From Enterococcus silesiacus (GTDB lineage: Bacteria > Bacillota > Bacilli > Lactobacillales > Enterococcaceae), in the NCBI GenBank assembly GCA_001465115.1, contig CP013614.1, positions 930,001 through 994,000 of the forward strand: a DNA stretch of 64,000 nt, in the 5' to 3' direction. The notes beneath the pieces are model-generated. The model ran no database searches and had not been told where the DNA came from. It saw only the letters and a program-made list of their open reading frames with translations. A program made the translations under genes and the position numbers. This document shows, piece by piece, positions 17,425-28,600 of the stretch. Each line of letters begins with the position of its first letter. Within the stretch, counting starts at the first letter, position 1.

Positions 17425-17799
17425 AATTGAATTAACTCCTACTTACTAAATTTTAAAGTCCTATTTACTATACAATACTTTTATTAAGTTTGTGTTAAGG
17501 GGTATTAAACGTTGTTATAACAATGTTAATTATAGCTATATATACTTTGAGCATTTATAAAACAATCACAAAAGTGTCTCAAATTAACATTTAGTACATA
17601 GCCGATTTATTTGTATGAAATGAACAACAGTTTTCCTTTAACTTCTTTACAAACGTTATTATATCATAAGCAAGAGTCATTTTTTTATGGAAACAACAGC
17701 TGATTAAATTGCAAAATGATAGCCAGATGAGCTGATATAAGCTATTATAAACAGAAGAACGTTTTTGCTTGCACGAATATTAAGATGGAGGAATGACGA
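17425..17799. other. Divergent intergenic region between ispH and cysK
   Basis: These 375 A/T-rich bases must carry both divergent promoters. AGGAG lies 11-16 bases before the ispH start, and GGAGG precedes cysK. I could not assign a confident -35/-10 pair in either direction. I see no T-box specifier, S-box or other riboswitch core, nor a terminator-like hairpin. Confidence 0.5.
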
Positions 17800-18729
17800 A
17801 TGACTCAAATTTTTAATTCAGTTACCGAATTGATAGGTAAGACACCCATTGTAAAATTAGGACGTATTGTCCCCGAGGGAGCAGCAGATGTTTTTGTGAA
17901 ACTCGAATTTTTCAACCCAGGTGGCAGTGTAAAAGATCGAATTGCCTTAAGTATGATTGACAAAGCAGAAAAAAGCGGACTACTTAAAACAGGAGATACC
18001 ATTGTAGAGCCGACTAGTGGAAACACTGGGATCGGTCTGGCCATGGTTGGTGCTGCTAAAGGATATAAAGTTGTGATTGTTATGCCGGATACAATGAGCA
18101 TCGAACGTCGAAAATTGATGCAGGCATATGGCGCTGAATTGTTGTTAACCCCAGGAGCTGAAGGAATGAAGGGCGCTATTGCAAAAGCAACAGAACTTGC
18201 TGATAAAGATGGCTATTTTATGCCCATGCAATTTGATAACCCTGCTAACCCTGAAACACATGAAAAAACAACTGGTAAAGAAATTCAAGATGTTTTTGGG
18301 CCAGCCGGGTTAGATGCCTTTGTTGCTGGTGTTGGTACTGGTGGTACCATAACTGGTGTTGGCAAGGAACTGAAACGAGTCTACCCTAGAATATCGATTG
18401 TCGCGGTGGAACCAACGGAATCTCCTGTTTTAGAAGGTGGCCAGCCAGGTCCTCACAAAATCCAAGGAATTGGGGCAGGTTTTATTCCAAAAGTTTTAGA
18501 TATTGAAATCTATGGAAAAGTTATTGCAGTCCCTAGTGAAATTGCCATGGAAACAGCTCGTCAATTAGCAGCTAAAGAAGGTCTGTTAGTAGGGATATCA
18601 GCTGGTGCTGCAGTTTTTGCCGCTATTGAAGTCGCAAAAGAATTAGGTGCTGGTAAAAAAGTACTGACCGTGATCCCTGATAATGGCGAACGCTATTTAT
18701 CAACAGCATTGTACAATTTTTCTGAATAG
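17800..18729 (+). CDS. cysK: Cysteine synthase (O-acetylserine sulfhydrylase)
   Basis: PLP enzyme that makes cysteine from O-acetylserine and sulfide. The 309-residue protein has the PLP lysine at 45 in GGSVKDRIA, the substrate loop TSGNTGIG, the phosphate-binding GTGGTITG, and the C-terminal SAGAA. The start ATG follows ATGGAGG at normal spacing. It is monocistronic, with a terminator downstream. metA, in the methionine branch, lies 11 kb away. Related enzymes in this fold (cystathionine beta-synthase-like, O-phosphoserine types) are possible alternatives but fit less well. Confidence 0.95.
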   Translation: MTQIFNSVTELIGKTPIVKLGRIVPEGAADVFVKLEFFNPGGSVKDRIALSMIDKAEKSGLLKTGDTIVEPTSGNTGIGLAMVGAAKGYKVVIVMPDTMSIERRKLMQAYGAELLLTPGAEGMKGAIAKATELADKDGYFMPMQFDNPANPETHEKTTGKEIQDVFGPAGLDAFVAGVGTGGTITGVGKELKRVYPRISIVAVEPTESPVLEGGQPGPHKIQGIGAGFIPKVLDIEIYGKVIAVPSEIAMETARQLAAKEGLLVGISAGAAVFAAIEVAKELGAGKKVLTVIPDNGERYLSTALYNFSE

Positions 18730-18791
18730 CTAAGGCGCAACTTTTGACCTGCTTTTTAGGAGTTTAATAAATCCATAAGTCTGAACCGTTG

Positions 18792-18821
18792 AAAGCTAAG
18801 CGTAACTTGCTTAGCTTTTTT
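18792..18821 (+). terminator. Intrinsic terminator after cysK
   Basis: A 10-bp perfect stem (18792-18801 with 18809-18818), a 7-nt loop and a T6 run. Confidence 0.85.
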
Positions 18822-18935
18822 GCCGGTGAGAAAAGCACCAGCTTATCTAATCACACAAAAAGTATGTAATAAATTAGAGATCCTCATAAATTAGAGATAA
18901 ACAAGAGATTTCCCATACTATTTATGCAATTATTC

Positions 18936-18964
18936 TTGTCAAGATAGTTTAGAAATAGTATCAT
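18936..18964 (+). promoter_or_regulatory. perR promoter
   Basis: TTGTCA (18936-18941), a 17-nt spacer, then TATCAT (18959-18964), 29 bases before the perR start. I see no clear PerR box (TTATAAT-N-ATTATAA) over it. Confidence 0.7.
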
Positions 18965-18993
18965 TTAAGAAAGAAGACTGGGAGGGGAACCAA

Positions 18994-19431
18994 ATGGACA
19001 ACATATTGGTAAAGAATGCACTTGAAGAATTAAAAGAAGCCAATATTCGTATTACTCCTCAAAGATATGCGATACTAGAATATCTAATTGAGAATCATAG
19101 CCATCCTACTGCTGATGAAATTTATCGTTCGTTAGAAGATCATTTTCCTAATATGAGTGTCGCAACTGTATATAATAACTTACGTTTATTTACTGATATC
19201 GGTTTTGTTCAAGAAATGAATTATGGTGATGCATCAAGTCGTTTTGATTTCAGCTCTAAAAAACATTATCATGCAATTTGTCAAAATTGTGGTAAAATCG
19301 TTGATTTCCATTATCCAGGACTGGAAGATGTAGAGATGGCGGCAAGCAAATTGACAGGTTTTGAAATTAATGAACATCGATTAGAACTATACGGTCTGTG
19401 TCCAGACTGTCAAAAAAAAGAAAATGAATGA
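18994..19431 (+). CDS. perR: Peroxide-responsive repressor PerR
   Basis: Fur-family repressor that senses H2O2 by metal-catalysed oxidation of its own histidines. The 145-residue protein carries every B. subtilis PerR regulatory-metal ligand at the same numbers: His37, Asp85, His91, His93 and Asp104. Structural-zinc cysteines are at 96, 99, 136 and 139. An N-terminal winged helix (about 15-80) binds DNA. It has a good sigma-A promoter and an AGGGG-type ribosome site. ridA follows with overlapping or near-overlapping start codons, so the two are probably translated in a coupled manner. nox and npr in the same window are plausible members of the oxidative-stress response. Confidence 0.95.
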   Translation: MDNILVKNALEELKEANIRITPQRYAILEYLIENHSHPTADEIYRSLEDHFPNMSVATVYNNLRLFTDIGFVQEMNYGDASSRFDFSSKKHYHAICQNCGKIVDFHYPGLEDVEMAASKLTGFEINEHRLELYGLCPDCQKKENE

Positions 19432-19444
19432 AATGAGTGAGAAG

Positions 19445-19825
19445 ATGAGATCAATTCATACAGATAATGCTCCGAAGGCAATTGGACCTTATGTACAAGG
19501 AAATATTGTGAATGGCTTATTATTTGCCTCAGGACAAGTCCCTTTAAGCCCTGAAACTGGAGAAGTTGTTGGTACTACAATAGAAGAACAAGCAAAACAA
19601 GTCTTGGAAAATATTGCAGCGATTCTAAAAGAAGCAGGAAGTGATTTTGATCATGTTGTCAAAACGACTTGTTTCTTGAAAGATATGAATGATTTTACGT
19701 CTTTCAATGAGGTTTATGCGACAGCATTCACGAGTCAATTACCAGCTCGCTCTGCGGTAGAAGTAGCCCGCTTACCTAAGGATGTTTTAATTGAGATCGA
19801 AATTATTGCTGCAATAAATGAGTAG
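19445..19825 (+). CDS. ridA: RidA/YjgF family reactive-enamine deaminase
   Basis: RidA proteins hydrolyse 2-aminoacrylate and related enamines released by PLP enzymes, protecting cells from damage. The ~126-residue protein has NAPKAIGPYVQG at the start, GQVPLSPETGEVV, the catalytic Arg in PARSAVEVARLPKDVLIEIE, and family length. The frame also offers ATGs at 19424 and 19433; I choose 19445 because it matches the usual N-terminus, though the ribosome site (GAGTGAG) is weak. With perR ending at 19431, translation is likely coupled. It ends in a strong terminator. Confidence 0.9.
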   Translation: MRSIHTDNAPKAIGPYVQGNIVNGLLFASGQVPLSPETGEVVGTTIEEQAKQVLENIAAILKEAGSDFDHVVKTTCFLKDMNDFTSFNEVYATAFTSQLPARSAVEVARLPKDVLIEIEIIAAINE

Positions 19826-19839
19826 ACTTTTAATTTCAC

Positions 19840-19872
19840 AAGCTGAGAAATGTTAGTTTCTCAGCTTTTTTT
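19840..19872 (+). terminator. Intrinsic terminator after ridA
   Basis: An 11-bp perfect stem (19840-19850 with 19857-19867), a 6-nt loop and a T-run. Confidence 0.9.
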
Positions 19873-19958
19873 GTTGTAAAAACAGTGTTTATAATTAGGT
19901 ATATGCATTTTAAAATGAAAAATACGTTAAAAATAGAAAAGTTTGTGAAAAAATAAGT

Positions 19959-19971
19959 TTGTGATTCACAA
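19959..19971. promoter_or_regulatory. TTGTGA/TCACAA palindrome upstream of nox
   Basis: TTGTGATTCACAA is a perfect palindrome apart from its central base. Another TTGTGA half-site lies 17 bases upstream (19942-19947). The half-sites are those used by the NADH sensor Rex, but the spacing is shorter than a classical Rex operator. Confidence 0.35.
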
Positions 19972-20079
19972 GCAAAGAACTCGAATATGCTTTCTCACTT
20001 TGTTATATTTTTAGTATACCAATAGAGTTATTATAGTTTCATTGGTGAAAAATTTAACTTGAAAGAAGGGATTTACAAA

Positions 20080-21429
20080 ATGAAAGTCGTAGTCGTAGGA
20101 TGTACGCATGCAGGAACAGCTGCAGTCAAAAGTATTTTAACAAATCACCCAAACGCGGAGGTAACCGTTTATGAACGAAATGATAATGTATCATTTTTAT
20201 CATGCGGAATTGCTCTATATGTTGGAGGAGTAGTAAAGGAGGCTGACAGTTTATTCTACTCAAGTCCTGAAGAACTAGCGTCACTAGGTGCTACAGTTAA
20301 AATGGAACATGAAGTCGAAACAATCGATGTTAATCATAAAACAGTAACTGCAAAAGATTTAAACACGGGTAAAGTTGAAACAAAAGAATATGATAAATTA
20401 GTAATGACAACTGGCTCTTGGCCAATTGTTCCTCCAATCAAAGGAATCGAAGCTGAAAATATTTTATTATGTAAAAACTTTAACCAAGCGAATGTGATTA
20501 TCGAACGCGCAAAAGATGCGAAAAAAGTTGTCGTTGTTGGCGGTGGCTATATCGGTATCGAATTAGTTGAAGCTTTTGTAGAGTCAGGGAAAGAAGTGAC
20601 TTTGATTGATGGTTTGGATCGTATTTTAAACAAATATTTAGATAAACCATTTACAGATGTTTTAGAAAAAGAGCTTGTTGATCGTGGTGTAACGTTAGCG
20701 CTAGGTGAGAATGTTCAAGAATTCAAAGCTGATGCAAGTGGACATGTGAATAAAGTAATTACTCCTAGTCAGGAATTTGAAGCGGATATGGTTATCATGT
20801 GTGTTGGTTTCAGTCCAAATACAGTATTGCTTAAAGATAAGGTAGACATGTTGCCAAATGGTGCCATTGTCGTGGATAAATTCATGAGATCAAGCACCCC
20901 TGACATTCTTGCCGCAGGTGATAGTGCAGTTGTACACTATAATCCAAGTAACACAACCAATTATATTCCGTTAGCAACAAATGCTGTTCGCCAAGGCCTG
21001 TTGGTAGGTTACAATTTAACAGAAGAAAAACTAGCATATCGTGGGACACAAGGAACTTCTGGATTATATTTATTTGGTTGGAAAATCGGTTCAACAGGTG
21101 TTACGCTAGAAAGTGCGAAAATGAACAACTTAGAGGTTGAAGCGACACAATTTGAAGACAATTACCGTCCAGAATTTATGCCAACAACTGAAAATGTGAT
21201 GATGGAATTAGTTTATGAAAAAGGGACAAACCGTATTGTCGGCGGACAATTGATGTCTAAATATGATATTACCCAATCCGCTAATACGTTATCTTTGGCT
21301 GTTCAAAATGAAATGACTGTTGAAGATCTTGCGTTGTCAGATTTCTTCTTCCAACCACACTTTGATCGTCCTTGGAATTACTTGAATTTATTAGCTCAAG
21401 CTGCTTTAAAAGATATCGCTGGAAAATAA
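20080..21429 (+). CDS. nox: H2O-forming NADH oxidase
   Basis: Flavoenzyme reducing O2 to water with NADH, regenerating NAD+ during fermentation in air. The 449-residue protein has the N-terminal FAD motif (VVVGCTHAGTAA), the redox Cys42 in SFLSCGIALY with His10, the NAD motif VVVGGGYIGIE, a second FAD segment (ILAAGDSA) and the dimerisation domain ending DFFFQPHFDRPWN. It agrees closely along its whole length with E. faecalis Nox as I recall it. I use ATG 20080 (AAGAAGGGA upstream) rather than the TTG at 20059. Transcribed alone; a strong terminator follows. npr at 33.6 kb is a paralogue. Confidence 0.96.
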   Translation: MKVVVVGCTHAGTAAVKSILTNHPNAEVTVYERNDNVSFLSCGIALYVGGVVKEADSLFYSSPEELASLGATVKMEHEVETIDVNHKTVTAKDLNTGKVETKEYDKLVMTTGSWPIVPPIKGIEAENILLCKNFNQANVIIERAKDAKKVVVVGGGYIGIELVEAFVESGKEVTLIDGLDRILNKYLDKPFTDVLEKELVDRGVTLALGENVQEFKADASGHVNKVITPSQEFEADMVIMCVGFSPNTVLLKDKVDMLPNGAIVVDKFMRSSTPDILAAGDSAVVHYNPSNTTNYIPLATNAVRQGLLVGYNLTEEKLAYRGTQGTSGLYLFGWKIGSTGVTLESAKMNNLEVEATQFEDNYRPEFMPTTENVMMELVYEKGTNRIVGGQLMSKYDITQSANTLSLAVQNEMTVEDLALSDFFFQPHFDRPWNYLNLLAQAALKDIAGK

Positions 21430-21465
21430 AAACTTAACTGAGACAAAAAAAGTTAGTTAAGATTT

Positions 21466-21520
21466 AAACTATGACATGGCAAAATTGGTTTCTAGTTTTG
21501 CTATGTCATAGTTTTTTTGT
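21466..21520 (+). terminator. Intrinsic terminator after nox
   Basis: A 19-bp stem (21466-21484 with 21496-21514, one G-U pair), an 11-nt loop and a T7 run. Confidence 0.9.
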
Positions 21521-21598
21521 TGTGAAAAGTGAAAAGCTTTGCCTTTTAGCCATTTTTTTGAGATGCTTTAGTCAGTAACATGAATGAGAGGTTATAGG

Positions 21599-22237
21599 AT
21601 GAAAGGAAATATAAAAATAAGGGAGCTTATTATTCGTTCCTTATATGCTTTGATTGGCGTTGCAATTTTAGCTTTTGGCGCTGCGACATTAAGGATAGGT
21701 CAGGTAGGTTTGGATCCATATACTGCCGCAAATATTGGTATTGGTTCTGTGTTAAACCTTTCACTAGGTGTTTATCAATTAATTATCAATCTGGTTATTT
21801 TAGGTTTGGTTTTTATTTTTGGAAAACAATATATAGGCATCGGAACTGTGATCAATATGGTGCTTACAGGTTTTTTCATTGATTTTTATACATGGGTTTA
21901 TACAAGTTTTTTCACTATTAAAATCAATTTATTTTCCCAAAGTCTACTACTTATCTTTGGTGTATTGATTTTTACTTTTGGGGCATCTTTTTATATGTCG
22001 GCTAAGGTAGGTAACGCTCCTTATGATGCAATTGCTCCTATCATAGTGGAACGTACGGGAGCTCAGTATCGTTTAGTGAGAGTGATCCAAGATATTATTT
22101 TTGTGATAATAGCCTTTTGTTTTGGAGGTCCCGTTGGTATTGGTACTGTAATTAACGCTTTTTTCACAGGTCCATTCATTGACTTTTGGAATAAGAAAAT
22201 TTGTGAGCCGCTAATTGAAAAAAGCATCACAAAATAA
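21599..22237 (+). CDS. YczE/YyaS-type integral membrane protein
   Basis: A 212-residue protein with about five membrane helices. It has two internally similar halves, each containing a V/GLDP- or NAPYD-type loop and an IGIGTVIN motif. This is the layout of the YczE/YyaS/YitT-like family, whose role is unknown. The ATG at 21599 is 7 bases after GAGAGG, so I prefer it to the ATG at 21584. It is a single gene closed by a very strong terminator. No substrate can be inferred, and nearby genes give no hint. Confidence 0.8.
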   Translation: MKGNIKIRELIIRSLYALIGVAILAFGAATLRIGQVGLDPYTAANIGIGSVLNLSLGVYQLIINLVILGLVFIFGKQYIGIGTVINMVLTGFFIDFYTWVYTSFFTIKINLFSQSLLLIFGVLIFTFGASFYMSAKVGNAPYDAIAPIIVERTGAQYRLVRVIQDIIFVIIAFCFGGPVGIGTVINAFFTGPFIDFWNKKICEPLIEKSITK

Positions 22238-22254
22238 AAGAACGGTTGGTTATT

Positions 22255-22312
22255 AAATAGATTTCAGGAACAAAGCGGGCGAAATTCTTTGTTCTTGAAA
22301 TCTATTTTATTC
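22255..22312 (+). terminator. Intrinsic terminator after the YczE-like gene
   Basis: A 21-bp stem (22255-22275 with 22287-22307, one G-U pair), an 11-nt loop and a T-rich 3' side. Confidence 0.9.
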
Positions 22313-22698
22313 TAAAATATTTTCCCGAATAAAATGATAACGCTTCCTTCGTTTCGGTATCTAAACGTATATTATATGTATAATTTTCTTGATGCGTGTA
22401 ATATTATTTTGATTAAAAAAACATTAGTATATACAAGAACGAGAAATGTTTATAATGCAACGTTTCATGTTCTTTTTTTTGTCTATATTAATTTTATTTC
22501 TTTGTTAATTAAAATAAAATTAATTTTTTCGATTCGTATCATTTCCAAAAATATTATAAAGGTTATAAAATCCAAAGGTAGAAGCTTAAATAAATTTTTG
22601 TGTTGCTCACGTGTTATGAAAGGAGAGTGTCAATTGGTTTTAACAAGCTTCTAGTTGTTCGTTATGTGGTATCAGTTTAACGTAAGAGGAGGATAATC
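22313..22698. other. A/T-rich leader region of the surface-protein gene
   Basis: About 390 bases, strongly A/T-rich. A TATAAT at about 22450 could be a -10, but its -35 is poor. A 106-codon frame (22334-22654) covers most of the region. It has no ribosome site and a composition (Ile/Lys/Leu/Phe) expected of random A/T-rich DNA, so I do not call it a gene. The long gap may simply be a 5' untranslated leader. Confidence 0.5.
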
Positions 22699-25600
22699 AT
22701 GAAAGATGATAAGAAAAAAAAGAAAAGCACTACCAATTCAAAAAAACAGAATAAGTATCGTGCATTATCATTAGTGTTGACAAGTAGTTTAGTTATTGCC
22801 CCGTTGACGATTCCATTATCATTTTATTTACCAGGAGGAATTACTGCTTCGGCTGCAATTTTAGATGCAGAAATTCTCTCAAATATCACTACTTCAAATG
22901 ATAGCGGTACATCGGCGGGAACTCGATGGTCTGCTGATGGAACATCAAAAAATGTGAACTTTTCTATAACTGGAAGTGAGTTAGTTGGGGGATCTGTTAT
23001 CACGAGCGGAACAAAGCAAGCTGTTTTATCAATTCCAACTGAATTAAACGGACGCGTTTCTCCAAACGGAGTAGCACAAATCAATACAAATGTGACATTA
23101 ACGGTCGGCGACTTAACGTTTTTGACTGGAACATTGAATGCCGTTAATAATTTATCGAATTTGTTAACTAATATTGTTGATGGTTCACTAGGGAGTTTAA
23201 CGGGTGTTACCTTGAATTTAACAGCAGTTAATCAAAAAATAGACGCTCTAAATAATCTTGAAAATTTTGGTAGCGCACAGTTTAGTTCGAATGCTGTTCT
23301 TTCTCCTGATGGTAAATATATTCAAGCGGGTATTGATGATGGATTAGGTTTAGTTTTAGCACAGAATGTATCATCACTTTTACAAGATTTAAAAGCAGCA
23401 GTTGATGCTTTACAAGCGTCTGGTAGTGGAATTACTAGTAACGTAGTTGCAGCAGCTATCAACGCCGCGTTACTTCCTGTCAAAGGGACTGTAGATACAG
23501 CGATTAACCTCGCCTTACCACTAGTAGGAATTGGAGGGGCTGGGGTCAATCAATTAGCTGATGCTTCAGTATTGGGTGCTACAACGATCAATATCCCAAC
23601 AACTGTTGTAAGTCCTACAAGCTTAACGCAAAATTTAGACGCTAGATTTGTTGGCACTGTTATAAAAGCAGATGCCATTGATATTAGCTTGATCAATACA
23701 GCTAATGGAATATCTGATATCTATTACGCTGGTAATGCAGTAGTTGTAGCACCACCAGTCGTAACGAATACAACAGGTAGCTCTACAACCGGATACACTG
23801 TATTTGGTACAGCGACAGCAGGGGATACGATTACGATTAAAAATGCAAGTGGAACAACAATTGCATCCGGACCGGCAACTGGCGGGAATTTTGAAATCAG
23901 TATTCCACAAGGTTCCGCAACAGCTAATGAGGCATTGACAGCGACAGCATCCAACGGCGGTAATGATAGTACACCAACCTCCTTTACGACACCAGCGGAT
24001 GCAGTGATAGTAGCACCACCAGTCGTAACAAGTACAACAGGAACTTCTGCAACAGGTTATACTGTGACAGGTACAGCGACAGCCGGAAATACAGTTATAA
24101 TTAAAAATGCGGGTGGGACAACAATCGCATCAGGACCGGCAACCGGCGGAAACTTCAGTATTACTATTCCACAAGGAGCCGCAACTCAAAACGAACCATT
24201 AACAGCAACTGCTTCTGATGGTACGAATAACAGTACACCAACTTCATTTACGACACCAGCGGATGCAGTGATAGTAGCACCGCCAGTCGTAACAAGTACA
24301 ACAGGAACTTCTGCAACAGGTTATATAGTAACAGGTACAGCCACAACTGGAAATACTGTGGATATTCGTAATGCAAGTGGCACCACAATCGGAACAAGTA
24401 CAGTAGATGGAACTGGAAACTTCAGTATTACTATTCCGCAAGGTCAAGCAACAGCAAGCGAGTCTTTAAATGCTATTGCAAAATCCGGATCAGATGAAAG
24501 TACGGCTACACCATTTACAACACCAGCAGATCCAATTGTTGTAGCACCGCCAGTTGTAACAAACACAACAGGAACTTCTGCAACTGGACACACGGTCACA
24601 GGAACAGCGACAGCGGGTAACTCAGTGGATATTCGTAATGTAGGTGGCACTACAATAGCAACTGGTATTGCTGATGGTAGCGGTAATTTTACTATTGCGA
24701 TTCCCCAAGGATTGACAACTGCTAGTGAGTCTTTGACAGCAGTTGCAAAAATAGGAGTGAACGAAAGTGCAGCTACTCCATTTACAACACCAGCAGATCC
24801 AGTAAACGTCAATGCACCAACGGTTGATAATGTATCAGGCACATCGACAACAGGATACACAGTGACCGGGACAGCGACAGCTGGAAACACTGTAGAAGTA
24901 AAAAATACAGGAGGCACAGTGATTGGAACGGCTTTTGTTGATCCGAGTGGCAACTATACAGTTACAATCCCAACTGGATCTGCCACACCAAACGAACAAC
25001 TATCTGCAGTAGCTAAAGATGCGGATGGCAACCAGAGTCCAGCTACGTCATTTACAACACCAGCAGATCCAGTGGCGGTTAGTGCACCAACCGTTGATAA
25101 TGTAACAGGAACAGGCGCAACTGGCTATACTGTGACCGGGACAGCGACAGCTGGAAACACTGTAGAAGTAAAAAATACAGGTGGAACAGTGATCGGAACA
25201 GCGATTGCGGACCCAAGTGGCAACTATACAGTTACGATTCCAGTCGGTTTAGCAACGCCAAGTCAACAATTATCAGCAGTAGCTAAAGATGCCGATGGAA
25301 ATCAAAGCCCAGCAACATCATTCAATACACCAGCAGATCCAGTAGTAGTCACAGCGCCAACAGTAAATAATGTGACTGGTACGTCAGCGACTGGCTATAC
25401 AGTAACGGGTACAGCAACAGCTGGAAACACTGTAGAAGTAAAAAATACAGGTGGAACAGTGATTGGAACAGCGATTGCAGATCCAAGTGGTAACTTTACA
25501 GTTGTGATTCCAGTTGGTTTAGCAACACCAAACCAACAATTATCGGCGGTAGCTAAAGATGCAGACGGTAACCAAAGTCCAGCAACACCATTTACTACAC

Positions 25601-28600
25601 CAGCTGACCCAGTGGTAGTTCAAGCGCCAACTGTCGATAGCGTAACAGGTAATTCATCAACAGGTTATACAGTAACAGGAACAGCGCCAGTAGGAAGTAC
25701 AGTAGAAATCAAAAATACAGGTGGCACAGTAATTGGAACAGGAGCGGCCGATGGCAGCGGAAATTACACAGTGACGATTCCAGCCGGTTCAGCAACGCCG
25801 AGTGAACAATTAACTGCAACAGCTAAAGATACAGATGGGAACACTAGTCCTGGAACAACCTTCACAACACCAGCAGATCCAGTAGTGGTCACAGCACCAA
25901 CAGTAAATAATGTGACTGGTACGTCAGCGACTGGCTATACAGTAACGGGTACAGCAACTGCTGGTAATACAGTAGAAATCAAAAATACAGGTGGCACAAT
26001 TATTGGAGCTGCAGTAGCAGACCCAAGTGGCAACTATTCAGTGATAATTCCAATCGGAGCTGCAACACCAAGTCAACAATTATCCGCAGTAGCCAAAGAC
26101 GCAGATGGTAACCAAAGTCCGACAACACCATTTACTACACCGGCAGATCCGGTAGTGGTTCAAGCGCCAACTGTTGATAGTGTAACAGGTAATTCATCAA
26201 CAGGTTATACAGTAACAGGAACAGCGCCAGCAGGAAGTACAGTAGAAATCAAAAATACAGGCGGGACAGTGATTGGAACAGGAGCAGCCGATGGCAGCGG
26301 AAATTACACCGTTACGATTCCAGCTGGTTCAGCAACGCCGAGTGAACAATTAACTGCAACAGCCAAAGACGCGGACGGCAATACAAGTCCTGGAACATCA
26401 TTCACAACACCAGCGGACCCAGTAGTGGTTCAAGCGCCAACTGTGGAAACTGTAACAGGTACATCAACGACAGGCTATACAGTAAATGGAACGGCAACAG
26501 CAGGTAACAGAGTGGATATTAAAAACACAGGCGGAACAATTATTGGCAGTGCTATGGCAGATGGCAGTGGTAATTACACAATCACAATTCCAATAGGATT
26601 AGCACAACCGCTTCAACAACTTTCTGCTATAGCTGTGGATGGCGATAATAATCAAAGTTCGGCAACACCATTTATAACACCAGCTGACCCAGTGGTTGTT
26701 CAAGCACCAACAGTTGATACTGTAACCGGAAGTTCAACAACGGGTTATACAGTAACAGGAACAGCACCGGCAGGAAGTACAGTAGAAATTAAAAACACAG
26801 GTGGTACAGTAATTGGAACAGGTGTAGCAGATGGTAGCGGAAATTACACAATTACGATTCCAGCCGGTTCAGCAACACCAAGTGAACAATTAACTGCAAC
26901 AGCTAAAGATGCAGATGGCAATACAAGTCCTGGAACAACGTTTACAACACCAGCGGATCCAGTGGCGGTAAGTGCTCCAACAGTTGATACTGTGGCAGGA
27001 ACAGGAGCAACTGGCTATACAGTAACAGGAACAGCAACTACCGGCAATACAGTAGAAATTAAAAATACAGGTGGAACAATTATTGGAACTACGATTGCGG
27101 ATTCAAGCGGCAACTATACAGTTACGATTCCAGTTGGTTTAGCAACACCAAACCAACAATTATCCGCAGTAGCCAAAGACGCAGATGGTAACCAAAGTCC
27201 AGCAACACCATTTACAACACCAGCTGACCCAGTGGTAGTCACAGCCCCAACAGTTGATACTGTAACCGGGACAGGAGCAACGGGTTATACAGTGACTGGA
27301 ACAGCAACTGCTGGAAACACAGTGGATATTAAAAATACAGGTGGCACAGTGATCGGAACAGGGACTGCTGATCCAAGTGGTAACTATACAGTTGTGATTC
27401 CAACTGGAGTAGCTACTCCAAATCAACAATTAACGGCAGTGGCGAAAGACATAGACGGTAATCAAAGTCCAGCGACACCATTCACAACGCCAGCAGATCC
27501 AGTAGTCGTTCAGGCTCCAACAGTTGATACTGTAACAGGTACATCAACGACAGGCTATACAGTAACTGGAACGGCAACATCAGGTAACAGAGTGGATATT
27601 AAAAACACAGGTGGAACAATCCTTGGAAGTGCGATTGCAGATGGCAGTGGTAATTACACAATTACAATTCCAGTAGGCTTAGCGCAACCCCTTCAACAAC
27701 TTTCAGCTGTAGCTGTAGATGGAGATAATAATCAAAGCCCAGCAACACCATTTACAACACCGGCTGATCCAGTAGTGGTTCAAGCGCCAACAGTTGATAA
27801 TGTAACAGGTAATTCTTCAACAGGTTATACAGTAACAGGAACAGCACCAGCAGGAAGTACTGTAGAAATTAAAAACACAGGTGGGGAAATAATTGGAACA
27901 GGTGTAGCAGATGGTAGCGGTAATTACACGGTTACGATTCCAGCAGGATCTGCAACACCAAGTGAACAATTAACTGCAACAGCCAAGGACGCAGATGGCA
28001 ATACAAGTCCTGGAACAGTCTTTACAACACCAGCTGATCCAGTATCAATTCAAGCGCCAGTTGTTACTAGCGTAACAGGAAATTCAGGTACTGGTTACAC
28101 AGTAGTTGGTACTGCGGTTGCCGGGGATACCTTGTCAATCAAAAAATTAAACGGAACGATGATTGGTTCAGCTCAAGTAGATGGTAGCGGCAATTACTCA
28201 GTAGTCCTTCCATCAGGTTCAGCTAGCCCGCTAGAACAATTGAGAGCAATAGATTCTGATAGTGCAGGTAATCAAAGTCCAGCAACACCGTTTACTACAC
28301 CAGCGGATTCTGTAGTAGTAGCAAAACCAATCATAACTAGTGTAGTAGGCGATTCTCAAACTGGATACACAGTCAAAGGGACAGCAACTGCCAGTGACTC
28401 TATATCACTTAGAAGCCTTTCTGGTGACGAAGTAGGAGCCGGAGAAGTTGATGGTGCAGGTAAGTTCTCAATTGAATTAGATTCTCAAGATGTAGACCCG
28501 TTACAACAATTAAATGCAGTCGCAATTGATGATGCACTTAACACTAGTTTACCAACACTATTTACAATCCCAGCTGATCCATCTTCAACTATTGAAGCTC

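Noticed and set aside
17425-17799. T-box or S-box riboswitch before cysK
   Set aside because: No T-box (AGGGTGGNACCGCG-like) or SAM-aptamer core and no terminator hairpin near the start codon.
22334-22654. 106-codon ORF before the adhesin gene
   Set aside because: No ribosome site, composition of random A/T-rich DNA, and it covers a probable leader region.
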